Under the pieces are notes generated by a model. It did no database searches, had not been told where the DNA came from, and saw only the letters and a program-made list of their open reading frames with translations. A stretch of DNA of 64,000 nucleotides from Dastarcus helophoroides (Eukaryota; Arthropoda; Insecta; Coleoptera; Bothrideridae), in the NCBI GenBank assembly GCA_028583605.1, contig CM053328.1, forward strand, positions 14,815,107 through 14,879,106, given 5' to 3'. Each line of letters starts with the position of its first letter. The first letter of the stretch is position 1. Positions 41,975 through 53,832 of this stretch are shown here, in pieces. The translations under genes and the position numbers were made by a program.

Positions 41975-44220
41975 AAAGCCATGACAAGTCTTATAAATAA
42001 TCTTCAAGCTACAAAAAGTTTCGTAAATAGTCTTGAGGCTATCATGCGTCCTGTGACATCCTAAAGACTATTTACATATCGCGACGTGTAAATGGTCTTC
42101 AAGCTCTACAAGACGTGTAAATTTTGAAATTTCGAAAAGAGAAATTGCAAAAAATTAAAAGCTTAAAAAATTGTCGAACTTTTTCAGAAGTAGAAGCTTT
42201 TCAGAGATGAACAAAATAAAAAAATAATAATTTTCCAGAGAAAGTTCAATTTTGAGAATAAATTAAAATTTCGAGATCAAGACGAGTAAAAAAAAACTCC
42301 AAATTTTCAAATAAAACAAATTTTGAGAAAATTGGTAAAATAATTTCGAAAGAAAAGAAAATATAGATAAAACTTCCAGTTTCGAGAAAAGAATTGAATT
42401 TTAAATGAAAGAATCAAATTATGAGATTTGAAAATAAAAGTTCGAAATAAAAGTTGAAATTTCCAGAAAACCCGAATTCAAAAAAAAAACGAGATTTGGA
42501 AAAAAATGAATTAATCGAAAGTTCTCAAAAAAGAATAAAATTTAAAGAAAAACGTCGAATTTCGACAATAGATTGAAGCCCAAAACAAATTTAAAACCAG
42601 AAATTTTTAGAAAAATTTCAATGTTGTGAAAAACTGTCAAATTTCGAAAAAAAATTTAAAAATTTGAAAACTTAGGATAAATTCTTGAAGTTTTAAAAAG
42701 CCGAAGTTTTCCAGAGGAGAAGAAAATACAAAAAAGGGCATTATTCCAAAGAAAGTCAAATGTTGAGAATGCATTTTAAATTTCGAGAACAGAACGAATT
42801 AAAAAAAAAACTCCAAATGTTTTGATAAATTCAAATTTTGATAGAATTCGTAAATAATTTTAAAAGAAAAAACAACTTGCACTTCGAGAAAAATGTTGAA
42901 CTTTAAAAAAAGATCAAATTTGAAGAAAAAAAATCAAATTTTGAGATTAGGTCAAACATTCTGAATATTGTCGAGTTTTGTCAAAAAAATCAGACCTTGC
43001 AGAAACAATTAAATGTCGAATTTTAAATCAAAATTTCGAAAAAACCGAATTTTGCGAAACATGTCAAAATTTGTAGAAGATTAATAAAATGTTAAATGTT
43101 CACTAAAAGTCAATATTTTGACAAAATAGGTAAATTTGAAAAAAGGACGAATTTTAAAAAGAATATAGAAATTTATAGAAAAGTGTTGAAGTATTGAAGG
43201 TCAAAATTTTCCAGAGAAAGACAAATTTTAAGATTGAGTCAAACATTTTAAAAATATGTAGATAAATTTCATCGAAAAAATCGCAGTTTGCAGAAACAAT
43301 AAAATGTCGAATGTTAAAAGTCGAAATTTCGATAAAAACTGAATTTTGCAAAAAAAGTCCAAATTTGTAGAGTATAAATAAAAGTTGAAATGTTTAATGA
43401 AGGTAAATTTTTAAGAAAATGCCGAATTTTGGTAAAAGGACGAATTTTAAAAAGAATGTAGAAAGTTCTAGAAAAAAAGACGCAATTTAGAACAGAGTCG
43501 AAAAAATGTAATTTTGGAAAAAAGAGAAATTTGAGAATAGATCTATATTTGGAAAAAGGAAAACTTTAAAAAAACTTTAAAAAATAGGAATCTTTCAAAA
43601 ACTATTTTACTTAACAATCTCCAATTACTTTAAATGTTTACTTTTTTTTCATTAAAAAATCGACAAAAGAGGAATTTCTGTGAAATAAGTAGAATCTTTC
43701 AGTAAATCGAATTAGAAAAAAATGAACATTTTCACAAATTGCCGAGTTTTGAGAAGAAAGAAAGATTTGGGGTAAAAGTCTAATTTTAAAAACAAATTAT
43801 ATATTTAAAAAAGGATAATATAACGAAGAGTTAAAAAAGTTGAAATTGCGAAAAAAAAAGGCAAATTTTAAAATAAAGGTCCAAATTTTTGGAAATAAAA
43901 GGTTTTTTGCTCTGAATATAATTTCCTTTGATTACATAAGTCAAAGGGGTCTCTCCCTGTTCCGTATTTTGTCTGATTTATCTGATTTAATTTTGAAATA
44001 AAACTGTAAAATCAGAAATAAAAATGCATGGCTCTTTGAAATTCACGAAATCAATTTTTTTATTGCGGCTGGCTCTTTCGGCTTAAAAGTTTGCCGACCC
44101 CTGGTCTACAAGTTGCTCGCTACTGGTCTTGAAACTTCTCTCCAGCCCACTATATTATCTTGAAGCTACGGCCAGACTTGTAAATTATTTTTTAAGCCGG
44201 TTTAGAGACTTGCAAACACA
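41975..44220. repeat. About 31-33-bp minisatellite, split by a 2-kb insertion
   Basis: Units resembling gacgtgtaaatggtcttcaa followed by gctctacaa recur at about 41975-42125 (ataaatagtcttgaggct, aagactatttac, aatggtcttcaagct). Recognisable units resume after 44104 (tctacaagttgctc, ttatcttgaagctacgg, cagacttgtaaattattt). The intervening 42115-44103 is an unrelated AT-rich block ending in a hAT-like terminus. Confidence 0.55.
42115..44103. mobile_element. AT-rich block with a hAT-like right terminus inside the minisatellite
   Basis: The right end read inward is CAGGGGTCGGCAAACTTTTA (44103 leftward), a classic hAT-type terminus. The word tctacaag flanks both sides (42105-42112 and 44105-44112), compatible with an 8-bp target duplication, though it is also part of the minisatellite unit. 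The left end does not show the expected CAGGGG, and most of the interior is the purine-rich AT array. It may be a hAT derivative whose left end is lost. Confidence 0.4.
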
Positions 44221-44396
44221 TTTTCCCATAAGTATGATACCATTTAGCAGTTGAATATGAATTTTTAAGATAGGAAGGATTTTTACTTTAGTTGAATGAT
44301 TTCAATTTTTACGTACTGCCATTGTGTATTTTCAAAAAAAATTTGTTTCCACAAAATTACTATACTGAGGGTACAATAAAATTTAAGTAAAAAATA

Positions 44397-44540
44397 TACT
44401 TCTTCCTGGATTGAATTGAGTCCAGGAACTACTGAAAATGTTTCGTTTCGCCCTCAATCGTAGAAAAACTTCAACAACAAGTGAAGACTCAATTCTCAAT
44501 TTCTCAGAGGCGAATTCTTCAGAGGCAAAACTCTTTGATA
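44397..44540 (-). mobile_element. Diverged PLE-1-type terminal repeat scar
   Basis: tacttcttcctggattgaat, aactactgaaaatg, gtttcgccctcaatcgtag and agaggcgaattcttc match, in order, the inverted 5' terminal repeat of PLE-1 (8270-8500) with many changes. The hammerhead segment is present only in degenerate form (GGCGAAAC kept, other boxes lost). It lies immediately upstream of LINE copy E. Confidence 0.6.
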
Positions 44541-44566
44541 AAAGCATAAACCAAAATATAACACTG

Positions 44567-44985
44567 GTACGTGAGTCGGTTCCTGTTATATTTCTTTCCT
44601 CATCATGTTCTTTTTCTTATTTCCTTTTTTCATCTACTCTGATTTTTTCTTGTAATTATCAAAAATAAATATGATGGATTCTCTTCGTGCCAAAAAGTCC
44701 GGACGTGAACTATTCTCCCGTTTGAATGTCCAGGTGGAGCTTTCAGTCATCGGAAGTAGTACCACCCCAAGTATCACTAGGAGGCGGCGAAATGATGCTC
44801 ACATCATGTTTCCGTCTCTGATACGTGAGTCGGTTCCTGTTATACTTCTTTCCTCATCCTGTCCTTTTCCTTGTTTCCATTTTTCATTTACTTCTAATTA
44901 CCAAAAACAAATATGATGGATTCTTTTCGTGCCAAAAAGTCCGGACGTGAACTATCCTCCCGTTTGAATGTCCAGGTGAAGGGTG
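44567..44985 (+). repeat. Tandem duplication of the LINE family A 5' end (about 250-bp period)
   Basis: The segment from gtacgtgagtcggttcctg through atgatggattct, gccaaaaagtccggacgtga and cccgtttgaatgtccagg occurs at 44570-44735 and again at 44821-44982, offset by about 251 bp. Each copy starts with the same untranslated sequence and reaches the same MMDS(L/F)RAKKSGREL start. Tandem 5' promoter units are known in some LINEs; here it could equally be a chance duplication. Confidence 0.7.
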
Positions 44986-46090
44986 TGCGAGGGAACCCAG
45001 AATCGACGGAAAATGTTAATGTGCCACGGACCAAGTTTCTTTCAAATAATTCATTCAAAATTCAATTATATAACATTCGGGGGCTAAACTCAAATATAAA
45101 CCCAGTTCACCAACACCCTTAAAAGGAAAGTCCCCATATGTTGTTTCTGACAGAAACCCAAGTCTCCCCATCCATCAGTAGGGTCCATTTGCTTTTGCCC
45201 TAATTATGACTTGCACACAAAGTTTCGACACAAGAAGGAAATTTGTGCTTTTACGCAAAGCGACCTCTCTTGTCAACGAAAAGAAGCATTGAAATCTGCT
45301 GACAATAATGTGATTTGGCTGAAAATCTGCTCCAAAAGCAAAGTAATATTCATTTGTTCACTTTATTTGTCTCCAAACGACCCCTCATACATGCAGCTCT
45401 TCTCTAATCTCTTTGTAACCTTCGATCACCTACACACGAATTATTCAAACGCTGAAGTTGTCTTTCTCGGTGACTTCAACGTACACATCCCCTGGTTAAG
45501 ATTTTCTTCCCGAACTGAGGACGAAGGAACATGGCAGAGGCTTTCGCCATCACTTGTGGACTGTCGCAGTTAGTTAACGAACTCACAAGAATTTTTGATG
45601 TAAATACTTAGGAACCTAATCTACTCGATCTTTTCCTTACAAATTCTCTAAATTCACCGCTTGGAAATTCCGATCAGAATCTTGTAGCAGCCTCTCGTTC
45701 GCTTCATATATCACCTCCTTCTCAGATACAGTCCCGTAGAGTTTTGCACTTCAACTCTGCTCACTGGGAAGAATTAGGAGACTTCTTTGCTTTTTTTCCA
45801 TAGCAGGAAGTGTACTGTAACTCAGACAACCCTTCCTCAGTCGCCTAATCTATCAGTGAAAGTATCTCGATTAGTATGGAATGCTAAATTTCCCACTCCT
45901 AAAGAAGTCTGCCTCCATTGGTTCAGCAAAAAATGTTCTCGGGCTGTCTCCTGCAAAAATAAAGCATATTGTCGTTGGCGAAATAATCCTTCAGTCTATA
46001 TTCTTGTTTTCGCATCCTACTTGCAGTACTTTAAAGGCATAATTAGGTTTCCCTTTGCGAGTGGATTAAAGTTAAAAAAAGGACCAATAA
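44567..46090 (+). pseudogene. LINE family A, 5' half: N-terminal region and APE-type endonuclease, internally deleted
   Basis: After the duplicated MMDSFRAKKSGRELSSRLNV start, the sequence reaches ..FKIQLYNIRGLNSN.. (start of an apurinic-endonuclease-like domain), ..MLFLTETQVS.., ..NNVIWLKICSKS.., FICSLYLSPNDPSY, and VVFLGDFNVHIPW, with the catalytic GDFN. ..LGNSDQNLVAASRS follows, where the catalytic His of the SDH motif has become Gln. After ..CRWRNNPS (about 45990) it jumps straight to the 3' UTR (tcgcatcctacttgcag, gcgagtggattaaag), so the whole RT domain is deleted. Several frameshifts exist (for example near 45120 and 45570). It shows the family encodes EN followed by RT. Confidence 0.88.
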
Positions 46091-47210
46091 TATTAAATAG
46101 TCAGTAAATAAAAAAAAATACAAAATTGTTGGAAAAAACGAAAAATATCGTTCATAAAACCAAAAGTGCACATCACCAGAATTGGTTTACAGTTTCCAGT
46201 TAAGTTTTCGCAGAAAAGCAGAAAGTTCGTCCTCAAAACATAAAAATTGTCTTTAAAAATATTCCTAATTACAATGGTTGTGAATAAAAATGTTTTGTTC
46301 GGTAACAGGCATCTTGTTTAATGAACAAGATTTAAAGACAAAATTGTCATCTAAAAGTCAGCGCGTAATTTGTGTATAACTCGAAAACCATGAAGTCAGC
46401 TAAGAAATTATTTACATTATTAAATTCTACGAAAAAAGACTGCATTAGGAACAATTTTGTTCCAGTTTTTGTAGTTAACCTGAAAGAAGCTACAAATAGT
46501 GTAACATTTTCAAAAATTTTTAATTTTTCAAAATTGTGCTAAAATGGGTAAAGATACAACGTTTTGTCATGACTAGGTAACTTATTTCACAACAGTGGTC
46601 TGAATTTGTAAAAACCATGATCCTCTATCTTTGCTGGAAATTGTAATAACAGGGTAAACCCATCGAAAATGGAATGTGCTGTATTCCCCTAAATTTATAA
46701 AATAAGTTTTAGAATTAAATTTAAAAACTTTTTTATATAAAAAGATTATAATAGAAATAGAATCTACAATATCTGGTAAGTTATTGAATAAATTAAAAAA
46801 TTAAAAAATAATTTTCCAAAAAGTGCAAAATTCTTATGGTATTTAAATGGGAAAGTATCGTCATTTACGCGGGGTTAAACAGCATCGGATTTTTTTTTCA
46901 ATATTTGTTTTTAGACCACAAAGAAATATTTTAAACGATATACTTAAGTTAAAAAAGCCAACTCGGTAAATAACGGAGGCCCTAATGACATATACATACA
47001 TAAAAAAAATTAATATGAAATGTCGTATTGGAGTATTAGCCCCCCTTCCCAGACTTGACTGCAGTCTTCCATATTAAAAATTAAAATGGTAAAATTTTGT
47101 GAAGAACATGAGGAATTTCAAGTACAGTTACCCTCAAAATTTTGAAAGATAAATGATTCTAGGAAGTTAGAAAAAAGAATGAAAATTTCAAACTTAATAT
47201 ATATATATAT
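46091..47210. other. Noncoding DNA, no gene recognised
   Basis: Ordinary AT-rich sequence ending in an (at)n microsatellite at about 47196-47211. Nothing in it is recognised as coding or as a complete element. Confidence 0.35.
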
Positions 47211-47326
47211 ATACTTCTTCGGGGATTGGAATGTGTCAAAGAATTACTAAAAGTGTTCGACGTTGACTGATATGGTAGAACACGTTTAGTAGTTGTTTGG
47301 CACGGTTCAATTCTTCGCTATCATAT
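47211..47326. mobile_element. PLE-1-type terminal scar in head-to-head form
   Basis: tacttcttcggggattgg, gtgtcaaagaattactaaa and gtgttcgacgtt match the inverted PLE-1 end (8270-8325). After a short loop, gaacacgtttagtagttg and tttggcacggttcaattctt match the forward end (8545-8580). The two form a hairpin of roughly 45-bp arms, the same head-to-head order as at the 5' side of PLE-1, with everything in between lost. It abuts the (at)n tract. Confidence 0.65.
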
Positions 47327-49611
47327 TTCAAATGTAAACTTAAAGTTTCGTCTTTATTCTTAGAGCATTTTCCCAAATTTCGGTTTGTATTTCGCAATGT
47401 AGACTTTAAGTACAATTTCGACTTTAAATGCAAAAGTTACAAAAAAAAATGCTGAAAGTGATGTACCAATGTTTTACTTGAAATGTTGGCTTTCAACGCA
47501 AAAGTTCAGAAAAAAGTCTTAAGTGACCTAATTGGTGAGTTAATTAGTTAATTGTAAAACTCAAGGATGGGACGTTACTCAATGATAGATCATACCATGA
47601 ATCGCCTATGGAGGTGTATAGATATTTATCAATACGCCACTAAATTTTTAAAAAGTCACGCCAATCCTTCTGAGAAAGCGGGACAAGTATATCACATTTT
47701 TCTTCGATGGTAACAAGATACTGTTTAAAATTTTACGCTTTGCCATAATCTAATTATTGCAGAACTATTAAATAACATCAATTGACACAACTGAAAGAAA
47801 TAGGACAATGAAATTCTATAAGTGCGGATCGCCTTGGTGCACACTTTTTTCGACATATAATCTCCTTGAGGTCGTTAAAAAGTATTCGCATTGTCGCAGA
47901 AATAAGTAAAATCGTTTTCAAAGAAGATGGCAGCTGTCTAATTAAAGCTAAGATTTGGCAAAAGTGTCATCATGTATTCTTAGTGAGTTAGCAGAAAACA
48001 TTGTTTCATAACATCATTTAACTAAAGTTAATTCGACATTTCAGAGAACAAAATGGTTGGTAAAAATGATCGACTTGATTTTGCAGCTTACAATTAAAAT
48101 TGAAACTTTTTGTCTCGAAAGTTTAACATTAAATTGAAAATTTTGATTTGGAGCCTCAAACTAGAACATAGGGAAAGTCTGATTTCAAACTCAGCATAAA
48201 ACTTTTTCCAAAATGGGAAGTTTTCAATCAAAATTTTGGGTGTAATCTGGAAAGAATTTGTTTTCAGAATTTCAACCCGAGTCTTTTATCTACTTGTTTC
48301 GTAAAACATACTCCCAGTTCAGATGTTTTCCTTTATATTTTCAGTTAAACGTTAGAATGATAAGAATCAAAAATTATAAACAGTCTGTATTAAAGTGTCA
48401 GTTTTGCATCTTTTTGCAGTATTTCAAACTTTTAAAACACCTGTATAAAGAAGACTCTTCTTTATACCGGGGTGAGAGTATTAAAAGAGATAAAGGATAT
48501 ATGAATATCAATTCTGTTTTTTTTTCTACAGTGAATGTTTTGTACTAAGAACTTAAAATTCAATAAATGGTGAAATTTATTTATGAGGCATAATTAAGAA
48601 ACCGCTACCACATTTCGTAATTTATTGAATTTGGTATAAATGCTGTATTATTTATTATTTTTAAAAAATCCACATTTGCGGTACACACATTTCATTAATC
48701 AGGTTTGGCAGGTCCGATACTGAACACTAACCGGATCGTAGCTAATTTCTCATATCAGTATACATTATAAACTAAATTTCGAATTAAAATTAGATACATT
48801 ATAGTTTATTACACTGCCACACACTACATGTGCATCGTAGCTATAATCAGAACGAAAGTAAATTAAGGAAACTAGCATTTTTTTAATTTTTGAAAGGTCA
48901 AGTTTTTATTTGAAAAATTTTTAATTTTGTTCGAAATTTTCCGATTAATCTTGAAATTTTTGCCCTAAAGTTTAAACTTATACTTCACCCAAAATTTTGG
49001 AAATAGTCGACAAACTTTTACCTCAAGTTAAATTGATAGAAGAGAAAAATAGAACCTATTCTTTTTTACAGATTAATGATATTGAATGATAATGAAAAAT
49101 TATCAGCAATTTTTATAGAGATTCACTACGCTAGTCCCGAGAAATAAAATAAAATAATGCATATAGATCCTAAAAAATAAAACGTGTTGACATCACATTA
49201 AAAAGACATTAATTATCACATTTGCAGTAAAGTGATTTTAGTATTACTTTAGTTAAGAGACCTTAGATGCAATAATTTTTTAAAAGCAACAAATACTTAA
49301 TATTATAAATGCGAAAGTGTGTTTGTTTGTTTGTTCGCTTTCCACGTTTCAATTATTAAAATTATGTTGACAAAAAGTGGTATAGACACTCTTAACAATG
49401 CGAAATTTTTAGTAAGCTACTTTTTATCCCAAAATAATATTACATCCACAAAGTTTTAATAACCTGTATAACATTTTTATCCCATGTAAGCAATCACAGA
49501 GAAAGATAAGAGTGTCAACTCTGTGATCTTTATTTTGAGAGCCATCTCTCTTGTTATGTCCTCAAACAATTACCATAAAAGGTTTCGCATAATTGATTTC
49601 AGTTGTCGACT
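47327..49611. other. Noncoding DNA with small repeats
   Basis: No gene is recognised. 48600-48860 is an ordinary-complexity island. 49298-49340 (ataaatgcgaaagtgtg followed by tttg units) is a motif shared by repeats in many arthropod genomes. 49493-49528 is a hairpin with atcacagag/ctctgtgat arms. Confidence 0.4.
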
Positions 49612-51637
49612 CTTTTTTTTTAAGTTCAATCCTCTCGCAAAGGCAACCCTATTATGCCTTCGAAACACTGCGAAGTAGAATGCGGAAACAAGGATAAATA
49701 GGAATGAACCGCTTTCTTGAACAAGGATAGGTTGAAATTTTTGGGGAAAATTCTTTTCGATAACGAGTTCCATAGCTTGGAAGTTCTATATTAGAAAGAG
49801 TCTGCGTAGACAGAAGTCCTCACTGTGTCAAGCTGCACCGCACAGGAATTTTCTGTCTCCGACTGTCTTATATGCCTCAAAAATCTTTCCCTTCGGGGAA
49901 TCAATCCTATTAGTTTCTGCAAGGAGCTCCCATGAAAGTACTTGTAGAAAAGGGATAAGTCAGCAACCATCCGCTTGTGCTCTAGTGTTTCGAGAGAATC
50001 GGTCAAGTTCTCGTTATCAATTAGGAGAATCGCTTGTCTTTGAATTGAATCCAAAAAAGCTAAAATGTGCTTTGGGGCTGAACTCCAAAATAAAAACAAT
50101 ATTCTAGGGTTGACCTAACTTTGTATAGTGTGAGTAGCTGATGAGATGAGAAGTACTTTTGAACTCTAAAGAAAAGCCTAGCTTCTGAGAGGCGGACTTG
50201 GCAATGGCGCGCACCTGATCGTCCCAAGAGAAGTTACTGCTCGCATTTACTCCTAGGATAGACAGATTAGATTCCATTGGAAGGATTTTACCGACCATTG
50301 TTTTTGCATTATTCCTTAATGGTTTCTTAGAGAAGACCGTCTGTGTTTTTGAAGCACTGAAGTCGTGAAGTCGTGAAGTCTTACCCCATGCCAGAATGAT
50401 TTCGAGATCTCGATTAATCATCTGTATCTGCTGTTCCCTTAGTCGATCTGAAGCAGCGTCGGAATAATGGTTTGTCGGAGAAAAAAGACGATACCTACTA
50501 TCATCTGCGTAGCTGTATATCGGATTGGCAGTTAAAGATAAGAGATCGTTTAAGTTTAACAGAAACAGAGTAGGAGACAAGAAAGACCCCCGAGGCACTT
50601 CGGCATTAATCGCAAATGTCTCCTTTTCAATCATTTTAGATATAACGGGGACAGGCTGCACGTAGCAGTTTTCCAAGTGTTAGGGAATACACCTTTGTTG
50701 TAAGAGAGTGTAAACAATTTACTTAGGACCGGAGTCAACTCTGGACCGCACTTCTTAAGAACAATAGCGGAGATACCATCAAGACCAGAAGTTTCGATGG
50801 GTCGAACTCGAGGAGAATCTTCCTGACTGTACGTTGTCTGAAAACAATATTACACATCGAAGTGCCAACCTTGGGAAGAATAGAAGGTTCTGCGTTTCGA
50901 GAATCATGGTTGGAATTTTCGGCAAACATTAAGGCTAGCAGGTCAGCCTTTTCCTTGGAAGTAGTCGCAATATTGTCGTTGTCATTGAGTGAATGTAGAT
51001 AATTTGAAGATGTAAAATTCTTTCCAATCGACTTTGCAAATCCCCAAAAAGACCTGGAACCGTTCGGACAGTTGATAAGCCTCTGGTGCATTTAGGTCAA
51101 TAACCTGTTTACGAAAATTTCGTGGATTTACAAATATAGTTCGAATCTCGACTGGGGATTATTTCTCCAACGACGATATGCGCGATTTTTGCAGGAGACA
51201 GCCCGAGCACATTTTTTACTGAACCAAGATTTACTGGAGGTAGACTTCTTTTGGGAATGGGGAACTGAACATTTATTACCAATCAAGATAATTTCAGTGA
51301 TGGATTCGACGACTGAGTCAAGTTAAAGCAGACTTCTTGCCATGGGAAATCTGCAAAAAAGTCTCTTAATTCTTCCCAGTTTGCAGAGTAAAATGCCAAA
51401 CCCTACGAGGCTGTGTCTGTCTGAGAAGGAGATGGTATATGAAGCGAGCGAGAGGCTGCTACAAGCTTGTGATCGGAATTTCTAAGCGATGATGCCACAG
51501 TTATTTTATACGAATTTGGAGAATTTGTAAAGAAAAGTTCGAGAAGCTTAGGTTGAGAAGTATTTACATCAGGAATTCTTGTGGGTTCCTCAACTAACTG
51601 CGATAGTCCACAAACAAGGGGCCACCCTTCCCGCATT
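49612..51637 (-). pseudogene. LINE family A, long minus-strand copy (EN C-terminus to 3' end)
   Basis: Reading leftward: 51636-51403 gives ..LSQLVEEPTRIPDVN.. and LRNSDHKLVAASRSLH (endonuclease SDH motif kept). 51091-50735 is the EN-RT linker with ..SRSFWGFAKSIG... 50676-50104 holds the RT palm, with VPRGSFLSPTLFLLNLNDLLS, the catalytic YSYADDSR, and ..FSASKTQTVFSKKPLR and LGVNASSNFSWDDQVRAIA. 50099-49791 continues with SIQRQAILLIDNENLTDSL.. and LIPRRERFLRHIRQSE. The 3' UTR ends near 49612. It overlaps copy E only in the endonuclease. Frame breaks separate the four segments. This is the most complete RT of the family here, 5'-truncated at about 51637. Confidence 0.92.
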
Positions 51638-53832
51638 AATTTCTGATTTAATTCAAAAGAATTGATTTGATAATTCCTTTCAGATGTATTGCAGTTATTT
51701 CTTAAAATTAACCGACGAAGTTAAGGGTAACAGCTAGTAATCTATAGAAAGAAATAAAAATTAAACAGGTGCTTGAACAGATTTTAATAATTCAACCGCC
51801 AAGCATTAAGAACCTAAAAAAGACTGGCGCTATTGGTGTAAAAAAAAGTTAATACCTAGTCTTATAACCCAAAATTTTGCATAAAAAATATAAAATAAGT
51901 AGCCGGACCCACACCTAATCGATTTTAATAATTTAACTCCTGGGAGGAGCAGAAAAGTGAGAAGTATAAAAGTTAGATAAAAAGATTGTATTATAATACA
52001 AAACTTTGTGAAAATAGTCTATGAAAAAAATACTTAAATACGTATTTGGCGGATTTTAACAATTTAAGTAACCTTGAAGCGGACAAAAAAGAGTAACAGG
52101 ATTACTTTAAACAAAATTTTAAAAAATTATTTCATAATCCAAATTTTAGCCAAAGAATGTATAAAATAAATAAAATCAAGCACAGACTTGACCAAAAAAT
52201 TCTTTAAAAAAGGCAAATTTTTAAAAAATTGATATTTTGAAACCTAAAATTTTTAAAAAAGTTTGAAAACTGAAATTTTTAAAAAAGTCCAAATTTAAAA
52301 GCCAAATTTTAATAAATGAAATTTTCTTAATAATTGATTATTAGAAGTCAAAACGAAATAATCCAAATTTTTGCTAAAAGGTCGAAGCACCGAGTAAAAG
52401 TCAAAATTTTAAACAAGGTTGAAGTTTTCAAAAACTTTAACATTCTCAATATTCATTCAAAATTTTTAAAAACTCAAAATTTTCTAAAAAGTCAAAAATC
52501 TGAGAAAAATTCAAAATCTTGAAAAAACTGAACTGTTTAAACAAGCTGAACTTTGCACAACAGATAATATTTGAAAACTATCATTTTTGTAAGATTTTAA
52601 AAATGTAGACCTTTTAAAAAATATCAAATTGATAAAAAAGTGGAAAATTCTTCCAAAGTGGACAATTTTTAAAAAAGTAAGTCATCAGAAAATTGAAATT
52701 TTTGACTAGGGCAAAATTAATAAAAAGTCTAAATTTAAAAAATCAAAATGTTTTGAAAAGTCTAATTTGAAAATCAAAAATTTTTTAAGAGTCGATTTAT
52801 TAAAGCCAAATTTTTGAAAATATTCAAATGTTTCAAAAGGGTCAAAGAAGTTCATAAAAGTGAAATTTGCTTACCTATTTTGATAGTAAAATATGACTTT
52901 TCGAATAATTTATTTAGGGAGGGGTAAAAGGGGTAAATGACCCTGGGCCCGAGCTTCATGGTGATCCACTGGGCTCCCATGTTAGTGGTTCGTGAATTAG
53001 GAACACGTTGAAAACATTGTCTTTTTCGTATTAAATTCGAGTTTATTTTTATAGGTAACTTTCAATTTTTACTTGACATTTGTACTCTAAAAAAATTTTA
53101 AACTTGAAAATTGTTCTAAATTTTAAAATATCGGTTTTAAAATTGAAATTTAGTTAAGTTTTAAATTAATTTTATGAAATTTGTCCAAAGTTTTAAAAAT
53201 TCGCAATTTAAGTAGTCAAATCCTTTAAAAATAATCGAAATTAAAAAAAAACACAATCTTTTCAAAAAAGTCGAATTTAATAAAATTTTAAAGTTGAGGC
53301 ATTTCCTAAAATGTAGGTGACTTTCAAAGTGTTAAAATACATTGGATACTTTTAACAGAAGCGTAGCCATCTTCGTATCAATGTTGCCCAGAGCTACAGG
53401 GGCTCCGAACGTATGTAAGCAAAAATTCGTAAAGGCTTAGGCCGTACTTCCAGAGAAAAAAATCATATAAAAAAGAGCTCAACGTGCCTAAAGAAGTTTT
53501 CACTAAAAATTACGAAAGTTAAAAAAGGAATCTCTTTTTTACCCGGGTTAAACGGGCGCCCAAAGGTTTGCAACACAAAACGTCTCAGAGCTGAAAGAAA
53601 TTTTTTGAAATTAAAACTGATAAATTATCTAAGGACTTTTATCGGACAGGAAAGGCTATCAAACTTGTCACTATTGTTTATAGAAGTGGGAAATTTAAAA
53701 ATCATCTTCACTTACGAATGATTTAATGAATAAGTTCGCCGATCAAAAGGCAATAAAGGTGTATATTTGATTTGAATTGGGTAGCTTAGTTCCTAGGAGT
53801 ATTAATTGTAAATAATGACGTATAATTAATAT
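51638..53832. other. Noncoding DNA; purine-rich AT array at 52190-52870
   Basis: 51638-52190 and 52880-53832 are ordinary AT-rich DNA. GC-richer scars lie at 52918-52990 (aggggtaaaaggggtaaatg) and 53355-53420 (agaagcgtagccatcttcg, gagctacaggggctccg), both like DNA-transposon ends. The middle is the aaaagtcaaaattt type of degenerate array. Confidence 0.45.

Noticed and set aside
41975..42125. CRISPR-like array
   Set aside because: Units are diverged and contiguous without unique spacers, and the DNA is eukaryotic; a minisatellite fits.
47203..47211. (at)n tract as a functional promoter element
   Set aside because: Ordinary microsatellite with no associated gene.
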